A stretch of 14,625 bases of DNA from Methanothermococcus okinawensis. Its GTDB lineage: Archaea; AGJL01; Methanococci; Methanococcales; Methanococcaceae. Numbering within the stretch: the stretch's first letter is position 1; each line of letters starts with the position of its first letter. This document shows positions 6,311-14,624 of this stretch, one piece after another. Both the position numbers and the translations under genes were made by a program. Below the pieces are notes generated by a model. That model saw nothing but the letters and a program-made list of their open reading frames with translations. It searched no databases and was not told where the DNA came from. Location: the NCBI GenBank assembly GCA_015661585.1, contig DQVU01000128.1, forward strand, positions 1-14,625, read 5' to 3'.

Positions 6311-7309
6311 TTAATCAGATTTTCTAAATTCAAAGAATGTAAGATCCTCTCCATATCTAAAATCCTTTGGACACTCTGTTAAAATACCTTCATCTTCTAT
6401 AAATCCATACTCCAGTATCCAGGTGAAGAAGGGCTCCTCCCTATTTTCCAGCACCTTTGCAACAGGGTTGAATAGGGGCTTTCCAAACTCCTCTCTACCA
6501 AATTCTCCAATAACCTTCTGCCCCTCCTCTCCAGTTAGCCACTTAGCTAGGAGAATTGCATCGTTATAATTCTTCTTGTACTTCTCAGGGTTTATCAGAA
6601 TTATACTGTAAATATTTATCAACTCACTACCTCTATCAACTAGTATATCTAAGTTATTTATTATCCCCTCCCCTCTGTACTTTAGATACGTTGCCGTATC
6701 TGATAAGGTATATGCCCTCTTGGCATCAGTTACTTTAAGTGTATTACCCATTCCAGATCCTGTTCTATATACCCATTCCTCCTCTTTTATCTCTGAGTAG
6801 TTGTATCCTGCCAAATTCCAGAGGTTTATCTCCTTGGTATTAGTACCTGAACCGTCATCCCTTGTAACCCATATTACCTTACCCTCCCTTCCTGCCTCTG
6901 CTATCCTTTTAAGGGCGGTAACTGGTGGAAGTCCCCTGATCCCTGCAGGATCGTCCTTGGGACCTACAATAATAAAGAAATTATATGCAAAAACTTTTCT
7001 ATTTACCCCATAACCTTCCTTCATGAACTCCAACTCCTTGCTCCTGGCATGTACTATGATAGCATCACATACACCATTTTTTGCATCTTCGATGGCAGCT
7101 CCCGTTCCCTTTGGAATAAACCTCAACTCTATGTTGTACTTACTCTTAAATATCTCTGCTATGATGTCTAGAAATCCGGTGTCGTATAGACTTGTTGTAG
7201 TGGAGATTGTAAGGTATCTGACATTACCCTGGGTTTGATAGTTATAAAGGAGAAGGCCCCCCGTTATTACTATTACTAATCCTAATAATATCAGAACACT
7301 TCTCTTCAT
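6311..7309 (-). CDS. tupA: Tungstate-binding protein TupA, membrane-anchored
   Basis: This 332-residue extracytoplasmic binding protein captures tungstate for TupBC. A hydrophobic N-terminal segment (about 5-21) has no lipobox cysteine, so it is probably a membrane anchor or uncleaved signal. The TupA hallmark TTTS is at 37-40 (ISTTTSLYDTG). Other family blocks are HARSKE (87-92), VGPKDDPAG (115-123), RDDGSGTN (150-157) and TLSDTATYL. The tail beyond about residue 287 looks longer than in bacterial TupA proteins of roughly 270-280 residues and has aromatic and acidic character. The ATG at 7309 has a weak GGGAT ribosome site. The gene heads the tupABC set and diverges from fprA over a 232-nt region. 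High affinity for tungstate over molybdate is inferred from the family. Confidence 0.9.
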   Translation of the reverse strand: MKRSVLILLGLVIVITGGLLLYNYQTQGNVRYLTISTTTSLYDTGFLDIIAEIFKSKYNIELRFIPKGTGAAIEDAKNGVCDAIIVHARSKELEFMKEGYGVNRKVFAYNFFIIVGPKDDPAGIRGLPPVTALKRIAEAGREGKVIWVTRDDGSGTNTKEINLWNLAGYNYSEIKEEEWVYRTGSGMGNTLKVTDAKRAYTLSDTATYLKYRGEGIINNLDILVDRGSELINIYSIILINPEKYKKNYNDAILLAKWLTGEEGQKVIGEFGREEFGKPLFNPVAKVLENREEPFFTWILEYGFIEDEGILTECPKDFRYGEDLTFFEFRKSD

Positions 7310-7424
7310 AATATCCCATACTTCTGTTGGTTAATCAAATATAGTTAATTATTATAATAAAGTTAATGTATATTAATAATATAAATATTTTTCGATTTTT
7401 TAGGATTTTAACAAAATTTAAAAA

Positions 7425-7442
7425 TACGATATCGAAATCGTA
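7425..7442. promoter_or_regulatory. Inverted repeat TACGAT-N6-ATCGTA in the tupA/fprA divergent promoter region
   Basis: Perfect 6-bp arms are separated by ATCGAA, about 115 nt from either start codon. It stands out as G/C-containing in an A/T spacer, which suits an operator for a dimeric regulator of tupA, fprA or both. AT-rich TATA-like sequence lies on both sides (7340-7390 toward tupA, 7470-7500 toward fprA). No regulator can be named. Confidence 0.35.
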
Positions 7443-7541
7443 CTAAAAACAAAGAATCTAGACGAGATACGGATAATTAAATTAATATAGTGGATAGTAT
7501 AATAAGAATTAACCGTAAAAGAAATAGAAAATGGTGATAAT

Positions 7542-8771
<1,230 letters not shown>

Positions 8772-8854
8772 ATATCTCCTTTATATACTTTTTGATTATA
8801 TTGTTTTCACTGTTTAAGGTTATTATAACTTACTAAAATTATTATAAAAATTAG

Positions 8855-8861
8855 GGGGTGA
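8855..8861 (+). promoter_or_regulatory. Strong ribosome binding site of the rubrerythrin gene
   Basis: GGGGTGA ends 7 nt before ATG 8869 and is among the closest matches to the methanogen anti-Shine-Dalgarno in the window. It fits strong translation of a stress protein. Confidence 0.6.
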
Positions 8862-8868
8862 GAAGCCT

Positions 8869-9297
8869 ATGGTTAATGTAGAGTTGATAAATGAACACAA
8901 GATAGGTATTACAAAGGGTACAGATTTAGAGAAAGAGGTTGAGGCAAACTTTAAAGGGGAGTGTACAGAGGTAGGTCTATACCTGGCAATGGCAAGACAG
9001 GCTCAGAGGGAGGGATTACCAGAGGTTGCAGAGGTATTGAGAAGGATAGCCTTTGAAGAGGCTGAACATGCAGCTCACTTTGCAGAGATGAATGGAATTA
9101 TATCTGAGAACTTGAAGGAGAACATCGAGAAGATGTTGGAAGGAGAGTGCAAGGCAAACAAGGAGAAGAAGGCTGCCGCTAAGAAAGCCAAGGAGTTAAA
9201 TATCGATCCTGCCCATGACTTCTTCGATGAATCAAGTAGAGACGAAGCAAGACATGCCATGATGTTGAAGGGATTGTTGGAGAGGTACTTCAAGTAA
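8869..9297 (+). CDS. Rubrerythrin, rubredoxin-less, NADH-peroxidase-like group
   Basis: The 142-residue four-helix diiron protein is expected to reduce hydrogen peroxide in the cytoplasm. Ligand candidates: E31 (KGECTEVG), E64 and H67 in FEEAEHAAHF, E93 (EGECKAN), E126 and H129 in RDEARH. Sequence blocks GECTEVGLYLAMARQA and KGLLERYF match the bacterial family annotated NADH peroxidase, which usually has an extra rubredoxin domain; none is encoded here. The Glu one turn after the second bundle ligand in classical rubrerythrin is A96 here, while the first helix has an extra E34. The gene follows fprA by 97 nt and a terminator-like hairpin, so it likely has its own promoter. The electron donor is not evident in the window. 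Confidence 0.93.
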   Translation: MVNVELINEHKIGITKGTDLEKEVEANFKGECTEVGLYLAMARQAQREGLPEVAEVLRRIAFEEAEHAAHFAEMNGIISENLKENIEKMLEGECKANKEKKAAAKKAKELNIDPAHDFFDESSRDEARHAMMLKGLLERYFK

Positions 9298-9363
9298 ATA
9301 ACCTTTAGTGGTTTAGTAACATCATACATTTGCTCTTTTCTTTTTTAATATTCTCGGGGAACA

Positions 9364-9379
9364 CTCCTGAACACTGGAG
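9364..9379 (-). repeat. Inverted copy of the repeat core (D)
   Basis: The minus strand reads CTCCAGTGTTCAGGAG, differing by one base from CTCCAATGTTCAGG of copy A, with a preceding TTCTT as in copies A and C. The CTCC/GGAG ends can pair around an 8-nt loop. Beyond about 25 nt similarity fades, and the T-tract block is absent. Confidence 0.45.
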
Positions 9380-9489
9380 AAGAATGTGAATTCTCTATAA
9401 CAGGATAGGTATATGAAATGTCGTCAAAGCTACTATATGTTTATCTAAAGAAAACATTCCACTTTTTAACTACAAACTACTAGGTGTCT

Positions 9490-9502
9490 CCTATATTATA
9501 GG
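9490..9502. promoter_or_regulatory. 13-nt palindrome CCTATATTATAGG
   Basis: Arms CCTATA and TATAGG flank a single T. It lies about 190 nt after the rubrerythrin stop. It may be a binding site or a chance palindrome; nothing else supports a role. Confidence 0.2.
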
Positions 9503-9780
9503 TGAATTCATTATCTTATTTCTGTGTTCAGAAGACATTCTAAGGGAGATATAGGTGATAAGGTTTCCATCATCTTTTATTAGTATTTATTTTTATTACT
9601 TTCATAAGAACTAAGATAACAACAATTATTATTATACATTATTACTTCACGATGATATATTAATATCTATTAAAATCTTTAATTATTGTCAATACTATTT
9701 TTAAGATAATATTTATTTTATTATTAAGGGTTTATATTTTTTTTACAACTATATAATAATAAGAAAATATAAGGGATATT

Positions 9781-10224
9781 GTGGAGATAATAAAATGGTC
9801 CAAAGATCTAGAATCGGGTATAGAGGCATTTGACGGAGAGCATAAGGTACTTATAAAAACGATAAATCAAATATATACTCTAATGAGGGAAGGAAATAAA
9901 GATAAAGCAAAAAGAATACTGGTTGATACAGTAGTTGCCTATGCAGATAAACACTTTAAACATGAAGAAGAAGTTATGGAGAGGTACAACTATCCCAAGG
10001 AGAAATTAGATGGTCATAAAAAAATGCATAATTTTTTTGTTAAATACCTTGTAGAAACTCTCCTTCCAGAGATTGAAAAGGGAGATGACAAGAAGTTTAA
10101 CGAGGCACTGAATTTTATAGTTGGATGGCTTATTATGCATATAAAGAATATGGATGTAAATGGATATGGAAGGTGGTTTAAGGAGAGAAACATAGAGGTA
10201 CGTGATAAGATGGTAGAGATATAG
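9781..10224 (+). CDS. Bacteriohemerythrin-type O2-binding protein
   Basis: The 147-residue single-domain hemerythrin binds O2 at a non-haem diiron site. All seven ligands are present at family spacing: H21 (DGEH), H58 and E62 (KHFKHEE), H79 and H83 (GHKKMH), H120 and D125 (MHIKNMD). The opening WSKDLESGIEAFDGEH matches the family W...L..GI...D..H signature. It is cytoplasmic, with no signal or sensor domain attached. The GTG start at 9781 follows AAGGGAT (9771-9777); no nearer ATG would keep the signature. Neighbouring fprA suggests it buffers or delivers O2 to the oxidase, or stores it safely; that pairing is inferred from position. Its long A/T-rich leader region implies its own promoter. 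Confidence 0.95.
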   Translation: MEIIKWSKDLESGIEAFDGEHKVLIKTINQIYTLMREGNKDKAKRILVDTVVAYADKHFKHEEEVMERYNYPKEKLDGHKKMHNFFVKYLVETLLPEIEKGDDKKFNEALNFIVGWLIMHIKNMDVNGYGRWFKERNIEVRDKMVEI

Positions 10225-10690
10225 TCCTAGTTTCTATCAAGTGTAGTTAAAAAATAATAAATGTGATATAAGGAGAAATTCTGTCATAATATAAAGGACA
10301 TCTAACAGTTATACTTAGAAGATATTCAGAGGATCACTCTTCCTCCAATGTTTAGGTAGGGGTGTAGAGAGATCTTAATTATAAAAATAATAAGAATAAA
10401 AAAATAATAATACAACTGTAGTATCACATTCTAATCTTTATCTCAGTGCTCAGAAAAATTTTAAAATTTTATATATGAGATGATAGGAGTTTTTTTTATT
10501 TTTTAAACTTTTATACAACCCCACAGTGCAATCCAGAATATAAGACTTATATTTTTTACTTTTCACCTATTATATCCTTTATTTGGTTTTAACAGTTTAA
10601 TATTTTTTTATTTTTTTACTATTTTTATTCTAATTATTATAGTTTAAATTTTTCTTATTATCTTATTATCTTTTGGAGTTAGAGGTAAAG
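10225..10690. other. 466-nt spacer between convergent genes, mostly repeat copy C
   Basis: No gene is seen. Repeat copy C fills 10273-10506. T-rich runs face both ways: plus strand 10491-10506, and minus strand (A-rich on the plus strand) about 10381-10412. This suits termination of the hemerythrin gene and the regulator gene. The rest (10510-10690) is A/T-rich without visible structure. Confidence 0.5.
10273..10506 (+). repeat. Dispersed intergenic element, copy C
   Basis: The left part aligns with copy B from GAGAAATTCTGTCATAATAT through ACATCTAACAG to the core CCTCCAATGTTTAGG (10342-10356). The right end, TTTATATATGAGATGATAGG with AGTTTTTTTTATTTTTTAA (10478-10506), matches copies A and B. 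About 100 nt of mostly A-rich sequence separates the two parts, more than in B. A further core-like TCTCAGTGCTCAG lies at 10441-10453. It is downstream of the + strand hemerythrin gene. Confidence 0.6.
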
Positions 10691-11113
10691 TTATTTCAAC
10701 TCCTCTAGTATTATTGCAGGACATATCTTTTTAACACCCTCTATTTTACCTAACTTGTTAAAGAGTATCTCAGATAGTTCTCTACCATCCCTTGCCCAGA
10801 TCTCAGTCATGATCATATGGTCTCCAGTGGAAGTCCATACCTTTTTTACCTCCTCAAATTCACAGAGTTTCTTTGCAACTGTGAGGAAATCCTCGGGGTT
10901 AGTATCAAATCCAGTTAATGCAACTACGTTGTACCCAATTTTAGAGGGTTCCACCTCTGCCCTGTAGCCCTTAATAACACCTTCCTCCTCCATCTTTCTA
11001 ATCCTCTTCCTTACAGAACTTTCACTGGTGTTTAACATTTTCGCAATCTCTGTGTAGGGTTTTCTACCATCCTTCATCAATATTTCAAGTATCTTCATAT
11101 CTTTCTCGTCCAT
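10691..11113 (-). CDS. Lrp/AsnC-family transcription regulator
   Basis: The 140-residue protein has the standard two-domain form. An N-terminal winged helix-turn-helix covers about 1-50, with recognition region TSESSVRKRIRKMEEEG (29-45). A RAM ligand/oligomer domain covers about 63-138 and includes TGDHMIMTEIW (96-106). Length and order are complete. Such proteins bind DNA as dimers or octamers and act as activators or repressors. The gene diverges from a ferredoxin gene over an 82-nt A/T-rich region, so it may control that operon and itself. In Methanocaldococcus the Lrp-type activator Ptr2 is known to activate ferredoxin and rubredoxin promoters; whether this is its counterpart cannot be decided here. 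The ATG at 11113 has only a weak GGTAG upstream. Confidence 0.92.
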   Translation of the reverse strand: MDEKDMKILEILMKDGRKPYTEIAKMLNTSESSVRKRIRKMEEEGVIKGYRAEVEPSKIGYNVVALTGFDTNPEDFLTVAKKLCEFEEVKKVWTSTGDHMIMTEIWARDGRELSEILFNKLGKIEGVKKICPAIILEELK

Positions 11114-11185
11114 GCTACCACTAATTATAAATATTTATTTTTTATTAAAAAATTATAATCTTTATTATTTTTATAATTTTATCTT

Positions 11186-11191
11186 AGGTGA
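11186..11191 (+). promoter_or_regulatory. Ribosome binding site deciding the ferredoxin TTG start
   Basis: AGGTGA ends 4 nt before TTG 11196, the same spacing as AGGTGA to ATG in mfnB. It argues against the longer frame that opens at 11112. Confidence 0.6.
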
Positions 11192-11195
11192 CATC

Positions 11196-11399
11196 TTGGT
11201 TGTAAAGATAGTAGTAGATAAAGATAAATGTGTAGGATGTGGGAGATGCTACGATGTATGTCCAAAAGGTCCTTTAATATGGAAGGTAGATGAAGATAAA
11301 AAGTACTACGCCTACGATACAAGTTACTGCCACAACTGTAAGTTATGCACAGGTAGGTGTCCTACCAATGCTATATCTATAATCAAAGAGGGTGTTTAG
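11196..11399 (+). CDS. 2x[4Fe-4S] ferredoxin
   Basis: The 67-residue product has two complete cluster motifs: CVGCGRCYDVCP (C12, C15, C18, C22) and CHNCKLCTGRCP (C45, C48, C51, C55). Each is CX2CX2CX3CP, so it should carry two low-potential [4Fe-4S] clusters and move electrons in the cytoplasm. The TTG start is chosen for its AGGTGA site; a frame opening at ATG 11112 would add 28 hydrophobic, A/T-derived residues that look untranslated. The stop is 8 nt before the ycaO start, so the two are very likely one operon. Its partner is unknown; a link to YcaO chemistry is only suggested by position. The divergent Lrp-type gene is a candidate regulator. Confidence 0.88.
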   Translation: MVVKIVVDKDKCVGCGRCYDVCPKGPLIWKVDEDKKYYAYDTSYCHNCKLCTGRCPTNAISIIKEGV

Positions 11400-11407
11400 G
11401 GGTTGTT

Positions 11408-12592
11408 ATGGATATCATCCACATGTTGGAGACCTACAGAATATGCCATCCCACGGAAACCTGGGATAGAATAAACCCCATTCTCAATAGGATAGGTGTT
11501 AAAAACATAGAGAGAATAGATTATCTAGATAGGATAGGTATTCCCGTGTATGCGGTAGAGAGGATAACTGAAGATGGTGTAGTATATCATCTAGGTAAAG
11601 GGCCTACAGATATACAGGCAAAGGTTTCAGGGTCTATGGAGGCTATAGAGAGATACTCTGCAGAGTTGAAACCAGAGGACAGGGATAGACTTAAAGATAA
11701 ACCTGATAACCCTGTAGATATAAGGGAACTTGTTCTACCTGTAGATGTATATAGATATCTTGGAGGGAAAAATGATATCAAAGGTATCAAGTGGATAGAG
11801 GGATTCGACATTATAAACCAGTGTACCTTAGATGTACCTGCAGAGGGAGTATTCCATCCCTACAGGGGGAAACTATTTAGGAGTCATACAAATGGTATAG
11901 CCTCTGGTAACAACCTGTACGAGGCTATCCTCCATGGAGCCCTTGAGGTTATAGAGAGGGATGCCTGGAGTATTGCAGAACTCTCTGGAAATACCTATAG
12001 GAGGATAGATGTAGAAGGGGCGAAAAATCCCTTGATACATGAACTGTTGGAGAGGTTTGAAAGTGCTAATATAAATATTATACTTAAAGATCTTACGGGG
12101 GATGTAGGTATTCCCACTGTTGGGGCGGTATGTGATGAGGAGGTATGGAGGGATCCTGCCCTCCTATGTATAGGTGTAGGATGTCATCTCCATCCTGAGA
12201 TTGCAGTTATCAGGGCTCTTACTGAGGTGGCTCAAAGTAGATCTACCCAACTTCACAACAAGAGAAGGGATACTGTAAGGGGAGAGATAGTAAGGAAGGT
12301 AGGTTATGAGAGGATGAAGAGGATCCACAGAAGGTGGTATCAATACAGAGAAACTGTAAATATAGAAGATATAGAAAACTGTGCAAGTTATAACCTAAAG
12401 AAGGATCTAAAAACACTGAAGGAGAAACTGATAGAGGCAGGATTTGACAAACTTATATACGTAAATCTGAAAAAAACAGAGGTGGATACTGTAAGGGTTA
12501 TAATACCGAGGATGGAGGTTTATTCAATGGACAGAGATAGAATATCTCCCTGGGCAAAGGAGAGGATTAAAAAAATGAGATCTATCCGATAG
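11408..12592 (+). CDS. ycaO: YcaO-domain protein, probable McrA-glycine thioamidation enzyme
   Basis: The 394-residue YcaO enzyme uses ATP to activate a backbone amide. In methanogens it is linked to making thioglycine in McrA, the alpha subunit of methyl-coenzyme M reductase. ATP/Mg motifs are visible: KVSGSMEAIERYSAE (E78, E81, R82), the TNGIASGN block (161-168), EAILHGALEVIERDA (E180, E183, R184) and RALTEVAQSRSTQ (about 275-287). ATG 11408 is preferred to the frame opening at 11357, because that would overlap the ferredoxin; AGGGGTT at 11398-11404 lies just before it. No tfuA, the usual accessory gene in many methanogens, is adjacent. The 3' end overlaps the DP1 gene by 11 bp, tail to tail. 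Confidence 0.9.
   Translation: MDIIHMLETYRICHPTETWDRINPILNRIGVKNIERIDYLDRIGIPVYAVERITEDGVVYHLGKGPTDIQAKVSGSMEAIERYSAELKPEDRDRLKDKPDNPVDIRELVLPVDVYRYLGGKNDIKGIKWIEGFDIINQCTLDVPAEGVFHPYRGKLFRSHTNGIASGNNLYEAILHGALEVIERDAWSIAELSGNTYRRIDVEGAKNPLIHELLERFESANINIILKDLTGDVGIPTVGAVCDEEVWRDPALLCIGVGCHLHPEIAVIRALTEVAQSRSTQLHNKRRDTVRGEIVRKVGYERMKRIHRRWYQYRETVNIEDIENCASYNLKKDLKTLKEKLIEAGFDKLIYVNLKKTEVDTVRVIIPRMEVYSMDRDRISPWAKERIKKMRSIR
12582..12592. other. Palindromic tail-to-tail stop codon overlap
   Basis: CTATCCGATAG reads as ATC CGA TAG for ycaO and as ATC GGA TAG for the DP1 gene. Both genes thus end with TAG inside one near-perfect palindrome, leaving no room for terminators between them. Confidence 0.8.
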
Positions 12593-14348
12593 TTATCTTC
12601 CCGTTGTTCCACTCAATATATACATCTCCCATTCTGGACATATCCAATATAGGCACCCTCCCAGGTGTTGGATGGATACCCATCTTTTTCTGGAACTCTG
12701 TCTGCTCCTGGAAGGTACCACTATTCACCATCACAGTACCTTTATAGGTGCCATAACCGTTTATATGTATATGCCCAGCGTGGAATACATCTGGCTCCTT
12801 ATGGATGACTAGGTAATCCATATGTTCAGGTGCTATAGGACATCTACCTCCATAAGTAGGACATAGGTGTCTCCTCTTCAACAGTTCCCTCATTATAGAG
12901 GGAGGATCTGTATATTTAGCAGAAGGTACCTGTCCTACGATATCGTCAAAACTTCTACCGTGGTATATCAGAAAATCCAACCCATGGACGTTTACATATC
13001 CAGGATTACTTATAAATGTAATGTTGTCTAAACTGTCGAATAACTTCAACACCCTTTCAGGTAATACAGGTTGAGGTTCTGCAGGCCTTACAGCGTCGTG
13101 GTTTCCAGGGGATATAATTATATGTATATGTTCAGGTACCTCCTCCAAGTATGTTGCAATTTCAGAATACTGTGCCATAATATCTATCTCGTAGAGATCC
13201 TCCTCCTGCCCTGGATATACACCAACCCCATCTATGAGATCACCTGCTATAGAAATGTACTTCAACCTACTGACGATCTTCTCCTCTATACCTCTACTTA
13301 TCTTACCGTTTAGTATTTCTATAAATCTTCTAAATGTCTTTTCTAGGAACTCCTTACTCCCTACGTGGATATCAGATAGGAAAGCAGTGTATATCTTTTC
13401 ATCAATACTCCTCGGTGTTCTTGGAGTTATATCTGGTCTTATACACTCATTTGCAAAGAATATGTCCCCACTGTTTGATACATAGCCTATAAATCCAACA
13501 ACTTCATCTAACAGTATATCGTCAGGTAATTCCCCCTTTGCTATCTTGTCCTTCATTAGTATTACTGTAAAACTAGTTTTTTCATCCTCTATCTCCACCT
13601 TCCTATGTCCCTTCTTCGTAGTACTTATATCGGAGACTATCCCAACGATGAACACATCACTTTCCCCTTTCATCTTATACAACTTCTCCAAGGGATAGGC
13701 TTTCCTCTTTACCTTCCTCTCTATCATCCCCTTTATCCTGTTGTATCTATCTCTGAAGTACTTTATAAAATCCTCTATATTACCTTCACATGTAGATTTA
13801 CCTGTAACATCCCACTCTTTATATACACTTATTCTACTCTCTATATCCTTAGCTATGTAGTTTATTCTACGATTTATACTGTTTCTTATAGATCTTATCT
13901 TAGATATTCTTTTTTTTCTCTCCTCCTCCATTTTAATTAAGGTATCTTCAGTTTTTTCTACAACCTCTGTGGATGTATTCTCAACAATATTACCCCTAAC
14001 TTCAGTAGTATTAGATGTGGTATTATCAACTATCTCACAGACAGGAGATGAACTACTATCGAGCACCTCAGTACTACTCTCTAGAATCTCCTCCTCGTTA
14101 TTTATCCCATCTCCTATGTAGTATTTTAGAAAATTACAGTTTTGATACGTTCTTATAACGTCCTCTAAGTTATGGTTTAAAAAAATATTTAAAAAATAGT
14201 CGTCTAGTACTATAAATGTATCATTAATACTTTTAAATTCCTTAATTTTCCTTAGTAAAACCTCCCTCTCCTTCTCTGACATACTGTTTATTCTACGGTA
14301 GGACTCAGGAGTTAGAAGAACTTCAATATCTAAAAAATCCTCCAACAT
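12582..14348 (-). CDS. polB: DNA polymerase II (family D) small subunit DP1, 3'-5' proofreading exonuclease
   Basis: The 588-residue protein fits the Methanocaldococcus DP1 length. It is the exonuclease subunit of replicative PolD and pairs with DP2 (not in the window). Order: N-terminal helical domain (about 1-85), a Ser/Thr/Asn/Glu-rich linker (about 86-140), a basic helical stretch (140-215), an OB fold (about 228-310), then an Mre11-like phosphoesterase (about 320-565). Metal and catalytic residues are intact: SDIH (D326, H328), GDLID (D370), GNHD (N416, H417), H463 (IYHGRS) and GHIH (H526, H528). The ATG at 14348 has a weak AAGGGA upstream. TATA-like CTTTTAAA occurs on the minus strand at 14365-14372 and again at about 14403-14410; the second fits a start site before the ATG better. 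Confidence 0.95.
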   Translation of the reverse strand: MLEDFLDIEVLLTPESYRRINSMSEKEREVLLRKIKEFKSINDTFIVLDDYFLNIFLNHNLEDVIRTYQNCNFLKYYIGDGINNEEEILESSTEVLDSSSSPVCEIVDNTTSNTTEVRGNIVENTSTEVVEKTEDTLIKMEEERKKRISKIRSIRNSINRRINYIAKDIESRISVYKEWDVTGKSTCEGNIEDFIKYFRDRYNRIKGMIERKVKRKAYPLEKLYKMKGESDVFIVGIVSDISTTKKGHRKVEIEDEKTSFTVILMKDKIAKGELPDDILLDEVVGFIGYVSNSGDIFFANECIRPDITPRTPRSIDEKIYTAFLSDIHVGSKEFLEKTFRRFIEILNGKISRGIEEKIVSRLKYISIAGDLIDGVGVYPGQEEDLYEIDIMAQYSEIATYLEEVPEHIHIIISPGNHDAVRPAEPQPVLPERVLKLFDSLDNITFISNPGYVNVHGLDFLIYHGRSFDDIVGQVPSAKYTDPPSIMRELLKRRHLCPTYGGRCPIAPEHMDYLVIHKEPDVFHAGHIHINGYGTYKGTVMVNSGTFQEQTEFQKKMGIHPTPGRVPILDMSRMGDVYIEWNNGKITIG

Positions 14349-14366
14349 ATTTTCCCTTTTGGAGTA

Positions 14367-14414
14367 TTTAAAAGATTGTTAATAATTATTGATAGAATTA
14401 GGTTTAAAAGATTG
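14367..14414. repeat. 12-nt direct repeat TTTAAAAGATTG upstream of DP1
   Basis: Exact copies lie at 14367-14378 and 14403-14414, 36 nt apart. On the minus strand each contains CTTTTAAA, a possible TATA element, so the pair may reflect two promoters or a small duplication. Confidence 0.35.
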
Positions 14415-14417
14415 GTT

Positions 14418-14624
14418 TTAAAATCCAAAGAAGTAGAATATTCTTTCTATTATTTCCCTAATAGAGGCAAATATTGTCTCAATTATTCCACTTGGAGTTT
14501 CACTCTCTTTTGTGATATTTGACATATTTTCCATTACTTCACTCTCGTTGGATACAACAGACAGGTTATTATTCATTGTAGTTGATAGGGATATATTTTC
14601 TGTGGTGTTGATATATAATTTAAC
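14418..14624 (-). CDS. C-terminal end of an unidentified, possibly surface, protein (partial, cut by window end)
   Basis: A minus-strand frame runs in from the right edge for 68 residues to TAA 14418-14420. The first 45 or so residues are rich in Asn, Ser and Thr and hold several N-X-S/T sequons (NTT, NIS, NLS, NES, NMS, NIT). The last 23 (from SGIIETIF to IFYFFGF) form a hydrophobic or amphipathic helix. This suggests an exported glycoprotein with a C-terminal membrane-attaching segment, but I do not recognise a family. It lies 69 nt upstream of the DP1 gene on the same strand and could share its transcript. Confidence 0.55.
   Translation of the reverse strand, partial: VKLYINTTENISLSTTMNNNLSVVSNESEVMENMSNITKESETPSGIIETIFASIREIIERIFYFFGF

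Larger units (their letters stand above)
9298..9780. other. 483-nt spacer between rubrerythrin and hemerythrin genes
   Basis: No gene is recognised. It holds an inverted copy of the repeat core (9364-9379), a 13-nt palindrome (9490-9502) and, from 9570 on, very A/T-rich sequence with TATA-like TTTATATTTT (9731-9740) ahead of the hemerythrin gene. The left half is less AT-rich than the right, but every frame is broken by stops. Confidence 0.5.

Noticed and set aside
11112..11195. N-terminal extension of the ferredoxin from ATG 11112
   Set aside because: The extra residues come from the A/T promoter region, the ATG overlaps the divergent regulator start, and AGGTGA at 11186 points to TTG 11196.
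11357..11407. Longer YcaO starting at 11357
   Set aside because: It would overlap the ferredoxin coding sequence in another frame; ATG 11408 has its own ribosome site and gives a normal length.
13071..13940. Plus-strand frames opposite DP1 (13071-13313, 13234-13485, 13605-13940)
   Set aside because: They are antisense shadows of a well-supported gene, lack ribosome sites and encode Tyr/Leu/Ser-rich nonsense.
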